NCBI GenBank assembly: GCA_038222225.1
Contig: JBBRHV010000047.1
Span: 1 to 17,145 of the forward strand
DNA: 17,145 nt
Source of the DNA: JAKLFA01 sp038222225
Lineage (GTDB): Bacteria > Omnitrophota > Gorgyraeia > Zapsychrales > JANLHA01
Direction: 5' to 3'
Shown: piece after piece, positions 1-7,247 of the stretch
How positions within the stretch are numbered: position 1 is the first letter of the stretch
Layout of the letters: each line of letters opens with the position of its first letter
Notes under the pieces: generated by a model
Database searches by the model: none
The model's input: the letters and a program-made list of their open reading frames with translations, nothing else
Told to the model about the DNA's origin: nothing
Translations under genes and position numbers: made by a program

Positions 1-151
1 TATCGCGCACATACGGAGCGCCTTTCGTCGTTTGACCCGGAGTTAAGGCAAACGTATCAATGGCCTCATAAAGCGGATGGAGCTTGTGGAGCGGTTTGCC
101 CTCCTCAAATAAAGTCCCTACGGATTTCAAAATCTGTTCAATGAATTTCAT
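1..151 (-). CDS. nqrB: Na+-translocating NADH:quinone reductase subunit B, N-terminal fragment
   Basis: The reading frame starts at the ATG at 149-151 and runs off the left edge, giving about 50 codons. The visible protein begins MKFIEQILKSVGTLFEEGK and continues with HPLYEAIDTFALTPGQTTKGAPYVRD. This matches the soluble N-terminus of NqrB, where the PLYEAIDTF...TPG...T segment is characteristic. In the family, NqrB is a membrane subunit carrying covalent FMN and taking part in Na+ translocation and quinone reduction. The start lies 3 bases after the nqrA stop. A purine-rich ribosome site (GGAAGG, 7 bases upstream) lies inside the end of nqrA, so the two genes are very likely one operon. The membrane helices and FMN-attachment site are outside the window. 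Confidence 0.9.
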   Translation of the reverse strand, partial: MKFIEQILKSVGTLFEEGKPLHKLHPLYEAIDTFALTPGQTTKGAPYVRD

Positions 152-154
152 CGC

Positions 155-1504
155 TTAACCTTCCCTCTCGATCAAATCCAGACCTTGCTGAATAATCCCG
201 CACACATCTGTTTTCGAAGGACATGCAAACGAACACAAAGCAAAGTCTTCCGGCGCGCATTCTAGAATTCCCAGGCCCTCCATTTCATCGATTTCCCCGA
301 CTAAGATCGCCTTGATCAAAAAAAATGTCAGCACATCTAAGGCCACATACCGGTCATACCAGTCATTAAAAACAATCGAACGATGCGAGCCGTGTTCGTC
401 GGAATCCAAAGAAAAATGATCGCGCGTTCTCAAGGCGGACAACACGGTCCGGCTAAAACTATATTTGTTCCACCCCGGCAGCATCCACCCCAGGAATTCC
501 CGCTTTCCTCCTTGAGGAAAAAGCGTCAGTTGAGAATCATAAAATCCTAAAAACCCCTTTTCTCCCACTTCCCGCCCGCTTAAAACACTTCCCGTGATCA
601 CACACGTTCCCTTATAAGAGGCATTGCCGGCAATATCCCCGACCGACGCCCCCAGCAACGTCTTTCGATAAACCTTCTGCTCTGCCCTCTCACCGGTGAC
701 GGCGACCATACGTTCCGGAACAAACGTTCCCTCTTTAAAGCCTTTTGCGATCGCGATAACCGCCTGAACATCCAAATACCAAACGGTTTCACCCTTTTGG
801 ATTGGATCAATGTAATGAATATGCGTTCCCACATTGCCGGCCGGATGCGGACCTTTAAATCCATACACCTGGGCCTGCTTCACTTCGATCAATGCTTTAC
901 TCTTTGCCCCCGCAAAACAACACAGATAAATACGCCCTTCGGTCAGTTTCGAAAGAATATCAATGCCCTGTTGAAATTCTTCTTCCCGGCCCTTTAAAAA
1001 GAACTCCGGGTCAGCCGCCAGCGGCTCCGTATTGATCGCTTGAATAAAAATGGCTTTGGGTTGAATATCCGGACAAGGAATACGCTGAAACGGCCGTTGG
1101 CGTATGAACGCCCAGCATCCGGTGGAAAGCAAGTGCTCTATGACCTGTTGACGGTTGAGCTGTGGAAACGAAGACGCTGAAAATTTTGTGTGCTGTTGGC
1201 AGGCTTGTTTACCATCCGATTGAATCACAACAGCTTCAAGGAGCCTCTTCTGACCCCGTTGGATCACAGACACCAGCCCGCTGACCGGAGAAACAATTTT
1301 TATGCGCGGATCCTCTTTGTGCTCCAAAATCGGCGTGCCGACACAAACCGCATCCCCTTCCTGGACTAATACTCGAGGCCGAAATCCTTGAAAATCCGCA
1401 GGCTGAATAGCCGCAAGGCAGACCGGCAAAGCCTCTTCAGAGATCTTCTCTGCCTTTCCGAGGATTTTAATAGAACGCCCTTTTTTTATAGGAATCATCT
1501 TCAT
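155..1504 (-). CDS. nqrA: Na+-translocating NADH:quinone reductase subunit A
   Basis: A 449-residue protein of the usual NqrA length (about 447). NqrA is the peripheral cytoplasmic subunit of the six-subunit Na+-NQR, linked to quinone binding. It couples NADH oxidation to Na+ export together with NqrB-F. The N-terminus (MKMIPIKKGRSIKILGKAEK) has the IKxG...I.G pattern of the family. A barrel-sandwich segment (VSPVSGLV) follows near residue 70, and the C-terminus has the typical cysteine-containing tail (CAPEDFALCSFACPSKTDVCG) before the end. The frame can extend to a TTG at 1519, but the predicted promoter puts transcription start near 1526, only about 7 bases before that TTG. I therefore prefer the ATG at 1504. 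nqrB follows after 3 bases. The gene probably has its own promoter, separate from the thiolase upstream. Confidence 0.93.
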   Translation of the reverse strand: MKMIPIKKGRSIKILGKAEKISEEALPVCLAAIQPADFQGFRPRVLVQEGDAVCVGTPILEHKEDPRIKIVSPVSGLVSVIQRGQKRLLEAVVIQSDGKQACQQHTKFSASSFPQLNRQQVIEHLLSTGCWAFIRQRPFQRIPCPDIQPKAIFIQAINTEPLAADPEFFLKGREEEFQQGIDILSKLTEGRIYLCCFAGAKSKALIEVKQAQVYGFKGPHPAGNVGTHIHYIDPIQKGETVWYLDVQAVIAIAKGFKEGTFVPERMVAVTGERAEQKVYRKTLLGASVGDIAGNASYKGTCVITGSVLSGREVGEKGFLGFYDSQLTLFPQGGKREFLGWMLPGWNKYSFSRTVLSALRTRDHFSLDSDEHGSHRSIVFNDWYDRYVALDVLTFFLIKAILVGEIDEMEGLGILECAPEDFALCSFACPSKTDVCGIIQQGLDLIEREG

Positions 1505-1532
1505 GTCTGGAACTCTCAAGTTTTGAAAAGAA

Positions 1533-1561
1533 ATACTACCATGTTTCTATTTACAAATCAA
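1533..1561 (-). promoter_or_regulatory. sigma70-type promoter for nqrA
   Basis: On the minus strand there is a -35 box TTGATT (1556-1561), a spacer of exactly 17 bases, and a -10 box TAGTAT (1533-1538). The -10 is preceded by TGG, which gives an extended -10. The predicted start near 1526 leaves a leader of about 22 bases to the nqrA ATG. It lies between the thiolase stop and nqrA, so the nqr operon can be expressed independently of the genes upstream. Prediction from sequence only. Confidence 0.6.
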
Positions 1562-1587
1562 TACGCTGTATTTTAACCACTTCCACC

Positions 1588-2784
1588 TTAAGGCTGGTCC
1601 CTCTCAACGGCTAAAGCAATCGCCCCGCCTCCGCCGAAACACACACAGGCAATCCCGGTCTTTTGATCAAGGCGCTTCAAAGCATGCGTTAAGGTGACCA
1701 GAATGCGGGTGCCGGCAGCTCCCAAAGGATGGCCCAACGCAACGTCTCCACCGCAAACGTTCATCTTTGCCCAATCCACTCCGAGCTCTCTCTGCGTCAA
1801 AACAACCTGCGCCGCGAACGCCTCACTGAGTTCAAAAAGATCCAGCTGCCCAATCTTCAGCTGACAGCGCTTTAAACATTCTCTGACCGCACCTACACCT
1901 AATGTAAAAACGTCCTGCGGGTCTCCGGCAATCACGCTATACCCTACAATCCTCGCCAGCGGCTTCCAACGATGGGCTTGCAGGGCCTCCTCGGAAGCCA
2001 GCAAAACAGCCCCAGCCCCGTCGCAGGGAACCGAAGCATTTCCCGCGGTCACCGTTCCGCCCTTCTTAAAAGCCGGCGGAAATTGATTGAACATCCCGCG
2101 ATCCACATTTTTACGCACGGTCTCATCGAGCACAATACGTTTACCAGACGGCAAAAGAAGGGGCAGGATCTCCTGTTCGAAACATCCCTGCGTCTGGGCC
2201 TGGATCGCCTTCTGATAGCTCTGAAAAGCATAATCATCCTGCTCCTGACGGGAAATTCCATATTTTTGCGCCATCTCTTCACACAACAACCCCATGTGCT
2301 TATCCGTCACCGAGCACCACAGTCCATCATGAACCATGCTTTCATGAAGCCCGCGTTTTACCTTTTCATCATGGGCTCGCTTAAACACCAATTCCGGAGA
2401 ATGAGAGGCGCTCTCGCTGCCTCCGGCGATCACAACCTCCGCGTCCCCCGCCAAAATCGACTGCATCCCGATCACCACGGACTGAAGCCCTGAGCCGCAA
2501 ACGTTATTGACCACGCAAGTCGGAGTGGCAACGGGAAGCCCCGCAGAAATGACTGCCCGACGGAGAAAATTCTGCCCTGCCCCGGCAGAAACGGTATTTC
2601 CCATAATGACCTGGGAAACGCCGGATTTTGACAGAGAATAACGCTTGATGATTTCGCTCAACACGTGAACGGTCAATTGCGAAAGATCAAATTCCTGAAG
2701 GACGCCGAACGCCCGTGCCATAGGGGTCCGCAAAGCATCAACAATATAAATATTTTTTTTATGAACCATCTCCATTTTGCTCAT
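1588..2784 (-). CDS. thiolase (acetyl-CoA acetyltransferase family)
   Basis: A complete 398-residue thiolase, the normal family length. Thiolases condense two acyl-CoAs (acetyl-CoA to acetoacetyl-CoA) or cleave 3-ketoacyl-CoA in the cytoplasm. Seen here: the nucleophilic Cys96 in NNVCGSG, His352 in GHPLGAAG, and the second catalytic Cys382 in CFGGGG. Two conserved spots differ from the usual biosynthetic type. The NEAF motif reads SEAF (Ser320), and the loop before the histidine reads CGGDVALGHP where NGGAIALGHP is usual. The start ATG overlaps the stop of the upstream P-loop gene (ATGA at 2781-2784), which suggests translational coupling. Downstream ATGs at codons 4 and 6 are possible starts. 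Substrate chain length cannot be read from sequence. No 3-hydroxyacyl-CoA dehydrogenase or other beta-oxidation gene is nearby. Confidence 0.92.
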   Translation of the reverse strand: MSKMEMVHKKNIYIVDALRTPMARAFGVLQEFDLSQLTVHVLSEIIKRYSLSKSGVSQVIMGNTVSAGAGQNFLRRAVISAGLPVATPTCVVNNVCGSGLQSVVIGMQSILAGDAEVVIAGGSESASHSPELVFKRAHDEKVKRGLHESMVHDGLWCSVTDKHMGLLCEEMAQKYGISRQEQDDYAFQSYQKAIQAQTQGCFEQEILPLLLPSGKRIVLDETVRKNVDRGMFNQFPPAFKKGGTVTAGNASVPCDGAGAVLLASEEALQAHRWKPLARIVGYSVIAGDPQDVFTLGVGAVRECLKRCQLKIGQLDLFELSEAFAAQVVLTQRELGVDWAKMNVCGGDVALGHPLGAAGTRILVTLTHALKRLDQKTGIACVCFGGGGAIALAVERDQP

Positions 2785-3878
2785 AACAAGCTTAAGAGCT
2801 CCTCCACATTCACATGTTTTTCGACCAAGCTCTTGGCTTCCAGGATCTTTTCTTTATCATTCGTCTGAATTTTGCAGACATAATTGTCCATCTTCCCGGC
2901 AACTGTATAGGTCTCCTCCGGCGTCACCATCACCGGGATCCCGCTGCGTTTGAGAAGACGCATGATCTTTGTGTCCGGAACCAGCCCGCCGGTCAGAATA
3001 ATCCCGACCACCTGTCGGCGCCGATTCTGCACCACCAGATGCGAACTGACCGCCACCATAATATTATCAATGCGGTCCCCGGATGTTAAAACCAGCGTGC
3101 CCGATGAAATATGATCAACCATGTTGGCCGGCTCCATGGCCGCAACGATCGTATTGCGCACCCGCTTATGCAGATTTTCCTTCCCGCATAACAACTTCAG
3201 CTTCAATTGCCCCATCAGCTGCTCGACGGTCGGATCACGCAAAAGCGGTTCCATCGGGATCACGCCAAACAGCCGTAAGCCCTTATTCGCCAAACCTCGG
3301 GAAAGCGCAGATTTGATGCGGTCATATTTTTCCGGTAAGACTTTGTTCACGATCACGCCTAAAACTTCCACGCCCTTTACATCAAACAGTGCTTTATTCA
3401 GCATGATCTCATCGATGCTTCGCCCAATGCCGCCTTCCGCAACCATAATAACCTTGGATCCCAGCATTTTCGCCACATCGGCGTTGGAGACATCCACCAC
3501 AGATCCTACTCCGGCATGCCCGGTCCCCTCCACAATAATAGACTTCTTCTGCTTGGTCAGTTTATGAAAGGCTTTCAAAATTTTATTATGCAGCAATTCC
3601 TTTTTCGGATTAAAAATATACTGCTCGGTAAATCCGTGCCCCAGAGTCACCGGGCTCATGGTCTTCAGGTCCCCGCGGCATCGATAAACCGACCCGATCA
3701 AATAGCAATCTTTATCAACATCCAACCCCCCCACATGCACTGTTTGTTGACCAACCGGCTTTAAAAATGCCGGGCGCAACTTGCGTTCCTGAAAAGACCG
3801 GAACAGTCCCAAGGAAACGGTTGTTTTTCCGGCGTTCTGATAAATGGAAGACACATAAAGATTCTTTAACCCGCTCAT
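2781..3878 (-). CDS. P-loop/DRTGG protein, stand-alone Pta N-terminal-like (COG0857 type)
   Basis: A 365-residue cytoplasmic protein. Residues 1 to about 230 form a BioD/CobB-like P-loop domain. The Walker A is GKTT at residues 17-20 after SIYQNA. A KPVGQ segment follows near residue 41, and a BioD-like VEGTGHAGVGSVVDVSNADV segment lies near residue 115. Residues of about 250-350 form a DRTGG domain (SGDRIDNI, then GIILTGG). This matches the regulatory N-terminal half of long phosphotransacetylases, but the C-terminal acetyltransferase domain is absent. Stand-alone versions are known as COG0857. Biochemical function is not established. An acetyl-CoA or redox sensing role is inference, suggested by the coupled thiolase (4-base overlap). 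A ribosome site AGAGGA precedes the ATG by about 6 bases. The gene lies only 21 bases after the GH65 stop, so co-transcription with the sugar cluster is likely. Confidence 0.8.
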   Translation of the reverse strand: MSGLKNLYVSSIYQNAGKTTVSLGLFRSFQERKLRPAFLKPVGQQTVHVGGLDVDKDCYLIGSVYRCRGDLKTMSPVTLGHGFTEQYIFNPKKELLHNKILKAFHKLTKQKKSIIVEGTGHAGVGSVVDVSNADVAKMLGSKVIMVAEGGIGRSIDEIMLNKALFDVKGVEVLGVIVNKVLPEKYDRIKSALSRGLANKGLRLFGVIPMEPLLRDPTVEQLMGQLKLKLLCGKENLHKRVRNTIVAAMEPANMVDHISSGTLVLTSGDRIDNIMVAVSSHLVVQNRRRQVVGIILTGGLVPDTKIMRLLKRSGIPVMVTPEETYTVAGKMDNYVCKIQTNDKEKILEAKSLVEKHVNVEELLSLL

Positions 3879-3899
3879 GATCGTCCTCTTTAATTTAAA

Positions 3900-6359
3900 T
3901 TAAACACCAATCGTTTTGATCTTTCCGGGCGTCAGAAAATGCTCCGTCCCGCAAACCTCAACCGGAATTTTTGCCGAGGCCTGCAGCCCCATCGCTCCCA
4001 CCGGCTTTGCCCGAACACTGATCTGCTTTTTTGTTATCCCGATCTGGAACCAAATGTTCTTATAGCGGACTTTGAATTTGATCGAATTCCACCCCTTCGG
4101 CAAATTCGGATGAAAGCAAATACGGTCTTCCCGAATGGATAAACCCGCCACCGAAGATAAAAAGACATCAATCGTTCCGGCCATGACCCCGACATGAATT
4201 CCTTCCTGTGTGGTCCCGCCCTGAATATCATGGAGGTCACTCTCTAAAGCCTCCATAAAAAATTTTATGGCCGTTTCCTCATATCCCAGACGCCGGGCAA
4301 TATAGGCATGGACCACCCGCGATAAGGTTGAACCATGCGAAGTCCGCCGCACATAATAATCATAATTCACGCGAAGCATGTCCGGATGAAACGCATATCC
4401 CAACTTCTCAAAAATAACTTTCAGTTCTTCATCGTTCAACAAATAAAACAGCATCAGCGTATCCGCCTGCTTGGCGACCTTATAACTATCCGGCGACAAT
4501 CCTTCGGCCTTCAAAATGCGATCCATACGATGAATATTCTCGTATTTCTTTCGGTAGCTGTCCCAATCCAGCTCCTTGAGATCCTCATACCCGTCAAATT
4601 GCTGGATCAGCCCATCCTGATCCACCGGGACATACATCTTTTTGGTAATATCCCACCAACGCTTCAACTCCTCCTGACTGACCTGAGTTTTTGCCAAAAG
4701 CGCCTCGCGGTCAGCTTCGGACAGCATCTCCAAAGTAGAAAGCGCCTTTTCCAGCACCCAAACGGTCAGCACATTGGTATAGGCGTTGTTGTCGATCCCG
4801 CCTTTTTTCGCGCCCGGATATTTTTCATGGAACTCATCCGGCCCCATGACGCCCTTGATCTCATAACGTTTTATCTTGGCATTCCACGTGATGATACTGG
4901 ACCAAAAATGAGAAACTTCCAAAAGCATCTCTATGCCGTAACGATTCAGAAAATCCCGGTCTCCCGACGTATAAAAATATGTCCAGACATTATAAGCAAC
5001 GGCTAAAGAAACATGCCGCTGCAGGCAGCTGTAATCCGGTCCCCATGTTCCGGACATCGGATTAAGGTGAACCACCTGGGTTGCTTCCGCTCCGGTAGAA
5101 GCGCTCTGCCAGGGATACATCGCTCCCCGATATCCATGCTCACGGGCATACTCCTTGGCGGCCGAAAGCCGCCGGTAGCGGTACATCAAAAGCGCGCGCG
5201 TGATCTCGGGCGCATGCAGATTGTAAAAGGAAAACGAATAAATTTCATCCCAAAAGATATGCCCGCGGTACGCTTCTCCGTGAAGCCCGCGTGCCGGCAA
5301 TCCCGCGTCAATATCTTCATTATAGGTCGAGGCGGACTGCAACAAATGAAATGTGTGCAGGCGCAGGACCTGCTGAACGCGAGGCTGCTCTTCCACATCA
5401 ATATCAAAGACGCTCCAAAGCGCTTTCCATCTGGCCTGATGAGGCTGATAGGCGGCGTTAAAATCCTTGATGTGGGAAACTTTCTCCTTGGCGAGTTCCT
5501 GATGATCGGCAACGCCATGATCTCTGGATGTATAAATGCTGACGACCTTTTCAAACGTGCATTTACTTAATTTTTTAACCTCCAACGTCACTTCATGCAT
5601 GATCCGCTCTCGCCCGTGCAAAAGGACCGCCAGTTCCGGCTTCACGCGCTCACCGTTCTCAAACACAAGCGTCCGCATCGCTTCGGTAATTTCAATGCGG
5701 GACTGATTGGTCCGCATCGTCAAAAAAATCCCGTCTTCCCCGAATTCGCCATGCGCCACCGGCTGCAGATGTTTAGAATTCAGCTGACGATAACGCTCCA
5801 CACCAGCATTCATGATCAGTCCGTCGATCCCCGTGCGCACTGTGATCTGCCCGTCATAATTTTCAGGGAGAATCGAAAACCGCGTTGCGCAAACATGCGG
5901 ATCAGACATCGACGCGATGCGATGGCTTTCAACCAGGGTGATGCGGCCCTGCTGATCTTTCCAGCGCACACGGCGGGAAAGAATGCCTTTTTGCATATTC
6001 AATTCCATTTTCCAGGACAGTATTTTGATTTGAAGCCGGTTGTACCAGGGACCTCCATTGATCCGGTAATTGAACATCAGCCAATTCGGACAATTGACAA
6101 AATCCTCGTTCTCGATATCCCGCCCGGCAATCTTTGTGATCAGCGTATTATAGACGCCGGCAATGTATGTCCCCGGATAATGCACCCTCGACGCCGCGGT
6201 TTCGGGAACCGCGCCGCGTGTCCCCAAATATCCATTGCCCAGCGTGCAGAGCGCCTCACGCAAAATTTCATGTTCCAGATCAAACTGTGTGTATTGTATT
6301 TTCCAGGGATTCAAAAACAAACCTTTCTGTGTCGCCGCGCTCAGACCTCGATCAACCAC
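3900..6359 (-). CDS. glycoside hydrolase family 65 disaccharide phosphorylase
   Basis: An 819-residue GH65 protein. Family members phosphorolyse alpha-linked glucose disaccharides (maltose, trehalose, kojibiose, nigerose, or trehalose-6-phosphate), releasing beta-glucose-1-phosphate with inversion, and can run in reverse. Seen: the N-terminal beta-sandwich with LGNGYLGTRG; the (alpha/alpha)6 barrel with RGLHGEAYRGHIFWDE; the general acid Glu509 in GVMGPDEFHE; and the phosphate-binding loop HGSTLS from His675. The C-terminal beta-sheet domain is present. The GTG at 6357-6359 gives a 19-base overlap with the phosphatase gene upstream, but its ribosome site is poor. A TTG at codon 16, with AAAGG about 6 bases before, would start just before the conserved NPWKIQYTQFD. 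Specificity is not readable. Context points to trehalose or trehalose-6-phosphate because the adjacent genes are a trehalose phosphatase and a phosphoglucomutase, the same set as fused in mycobacterial Rv2006. Confidence 0.9.
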   Translation of the reverse strand: MVDRGLSAATQKGLFLNPWKIQYTQFDLEHEILREALCTLGNGYLGTRGAVPETAASRVHYPGTYIAGVYNTLITKIAGRDIENEDFVNCPNWLMFNYRINGGPWYNRLQIKILSWKMELNMQKGILSRRVRWKDQQGRITLVESHRIASMSDPHVCATRFSILPENYDGQITVRTGIDGLIMNAGVERYRQLNSKHLQPVAHGEFGEDGIFLTMRTNQSRIEITEAMRTLVFENGERVKPELAVLLHGRERIMHEVTLEVKKLSKCTFEKVVSIYTSRDHGVADHQELAKEKVSHIKDFNAAYQPHQARWKALWSVFDIDVEEQPRVQQVLRLHTFHLLQSASTYNEDIDAGLPARGLHGEAYRGHIFWDEIYSFSFYNLHAPEITRALLMYRYRRLSAAKEYAREHGYRGAMYPWQSASTGAEATQVVHLNPMSGTWGPDYSCLQRHVSLAVAYNVWTYFYTSGDRDFLNRYGIEMLLEVSHFWSSIITWNAKIKRYEIKGVMGPDEFHEKYPGAKKGGIDNNAYTNVLTVWVLEKALSTLEMLSEADREALLAKTQVSQEELKRWWDITKKMYVPVDQDGLIQQFDGYEDLKELDWDSYRKKYENIHRMDRILKAEGLSPDSYKVAKQADTLMLFYLLNDEELKVIFEKLGYAFHPDMLRVNYDYYVRRTSHGSTLSRVVHAYIARRLGYEETAIKFFMEALESDLHDIQGGTTQEGIHVGVMAGTIDVFLSSVAGLSIREDRICFHPNLPKGWNSIKFKVRYKNIWFQIGITKKQISVRAKPVGAMGLQASAKIPVEVCGTEHFLTPGKIKTIGV

Positions 6360-7120
6360 TCCAAAACCCTTTTCACCTCCAAAGGATTTCGCACATAATA
6401 CTTTGCCTCTGTTTCGCGAACGTCTTCTGCCACCAAAATACCGAAACCTTCATCCTTTAAAACCTTAAAGGCGTCTTCATCGGTCGTATCATCACCAATA
6501 TAAACCGCCACGTGTTTTTCCGGATCAAACTTTAAAACATTCTTGATCCAGCTGACCGCCTTTCCCTTGTCCCAATCAATATTCGGACGAATCTCAAAAA
6601 CCTTTTTACCGGATGTTTTACGCAAGTTCGGATACCCCGTCAACGCCGTGTTCACGATCCCCTCAAATTCAGCGAAATCTTCATCTTTGACCAGCCGGTA
6701 ATGACAGGACACTGTGTATTTCACATCCTCAATCAAGGCCCCTTCAATATGTTTGACCTGTTGAGAAAGTTTTTCATAGATCTCATCAATGCTGGAACGG
6801 ATCATTTGCGCTTCTTCATTGATCGTCACGTACCCCACAGGATCGACGATCTCAAATCCGTGACTGCCGGCATAAAAAATCCCGTCGATCTGAACTTTGG
6901 AACGCACATCATCGGTGGCGCGCCCCGAAACAATGGACACTTTCATCTTTTGGATCAAACGGCGCACGCACTCACGCATATCATCCGCCATCACGGCGAG
7001 ATCCGGAGTCGCCACGATCGGCGTCAGCGTCCCGTCGTAATCCAAAAACAGGATCACGTCCTTACCCAATATCTTCATCTGCACATCTTCGCTATTATCA
7101 AAAAATCCAACCGGAATCAT
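6341..7120 (-). CDS. otsB: trehalose-6-phosphate phosphatase (OtsB family)
   Basis: A 259-residue HAD phosphatase of the OtsB family, which removes phosphate from trehalose-6-phosphate in the cytoplasm. HAD motif I is DYDGTLTPI (nucleophile Asp27, acid/base Asp29). Motif II is SGR near residue 64. The motif III region is GKKVFEIRP...DKGKAV. Motif IV is GDDTTDEDAF from residue about 209. This spacing and the DKG and GDDTTDE signatures are specific to the family. The frame extends two codons to a TTG, but GGAAAGG (7128-7134) lies 7 bases before the ATG at 7118-7120, which fixes the start there. The 3' end overlaps the GH65 start by 19 bases. No trehalose-6-phosphate synthase (OtsA) is visible, so its substrate must come from elsewhere or from GH65 working in reverse (inference). 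Confidence 0.92.
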   Translation of the reverse strand: MIPVGFFDNSEDVQMKILGKDVILFLDYDGTLTPIVATPDLAVMADDMRECVRRLIQKMKVSIVSGRATDDVRSKVQIDGIFYAGSHGFEIVDPVGYVTINEEAQMIRSSIDEIYEKLSQQVKHIEGALIEDVKYTVSCHYRLVKDEDFAEFEGIVNTALTGYPNLRKTSGKKVFEIRPNIDWDKGKAVSWIKNVLKFDPEKHVAVYIGDDTTDEDAFKVLKDEGFGILVAEDVRETEAKYYVRNPLEVKRVLEWLIEV

Positions 7121-7140
7121 GATCAAACCTTTCCGCTTTC

Positions 7141-7247
7141 AATGAACAACTAACAACGAACAGCTAACAATTATTGTGCGCACGTTCCGTGCGCCTTTAG
7201 CTGCGAAGCAGCTCATTACTTGTTATCTGTTAACTATTCATTGTTAA
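7141..7247. repeat. composite inverted-repeat element with two internal hairpins
   Basis: The outer arms are imperfect inverted repeats: AATGAACAACTAACA (from 7141) pairs with the complement of the right arm (7219-7247), which reads AATGAATAGTTAACA on the minus strand. Both arms also contain AACAA-rich copies. Inside are two perfect hairpins in a row: GCGCAC (7178-7183) with GTGCGC (7189-7194) around GTTCC, and AGCTGC (7199-7204) with GCAGCT (7208-7213) around GAA. The element fills the gap between the phosphoglucomutase and the trehalose phosphatase. It supplies the last codons and the stop (7230-7232) of the former. It ends just before the latter's ribosome site. It resembles a small mobile or REP-like dispersed repeat, but only one copy is in the window. 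Confidence 0.6.

Noticed and set aside
155..1519. Identity of the 155-1519 frame as RnfC instead of NqrA
   Set aside because: RnfC has two 4Fe-4S CxxCxxCxxxCP motifs, which are absent here. The C-terminal cysteine pattern, the length and the following nqrB start all fit NqrA.
1972..2493. Plus-strand 173-codon open frame opposite the thiolase gene
   Set aside because: It lies entirely inside a well-conserved thiolase on the other strand, has no recognisable domain, and has His/Arg-rich composition typical of a shadow frame.
4335..6398. Several long plus-strand frames opposite the GH65 gene
   Set aside because: The minus-strand GH65 protein is intact with all family motifs. The opposing frames have no domain, no promoter or ribosome site, and odd composition.
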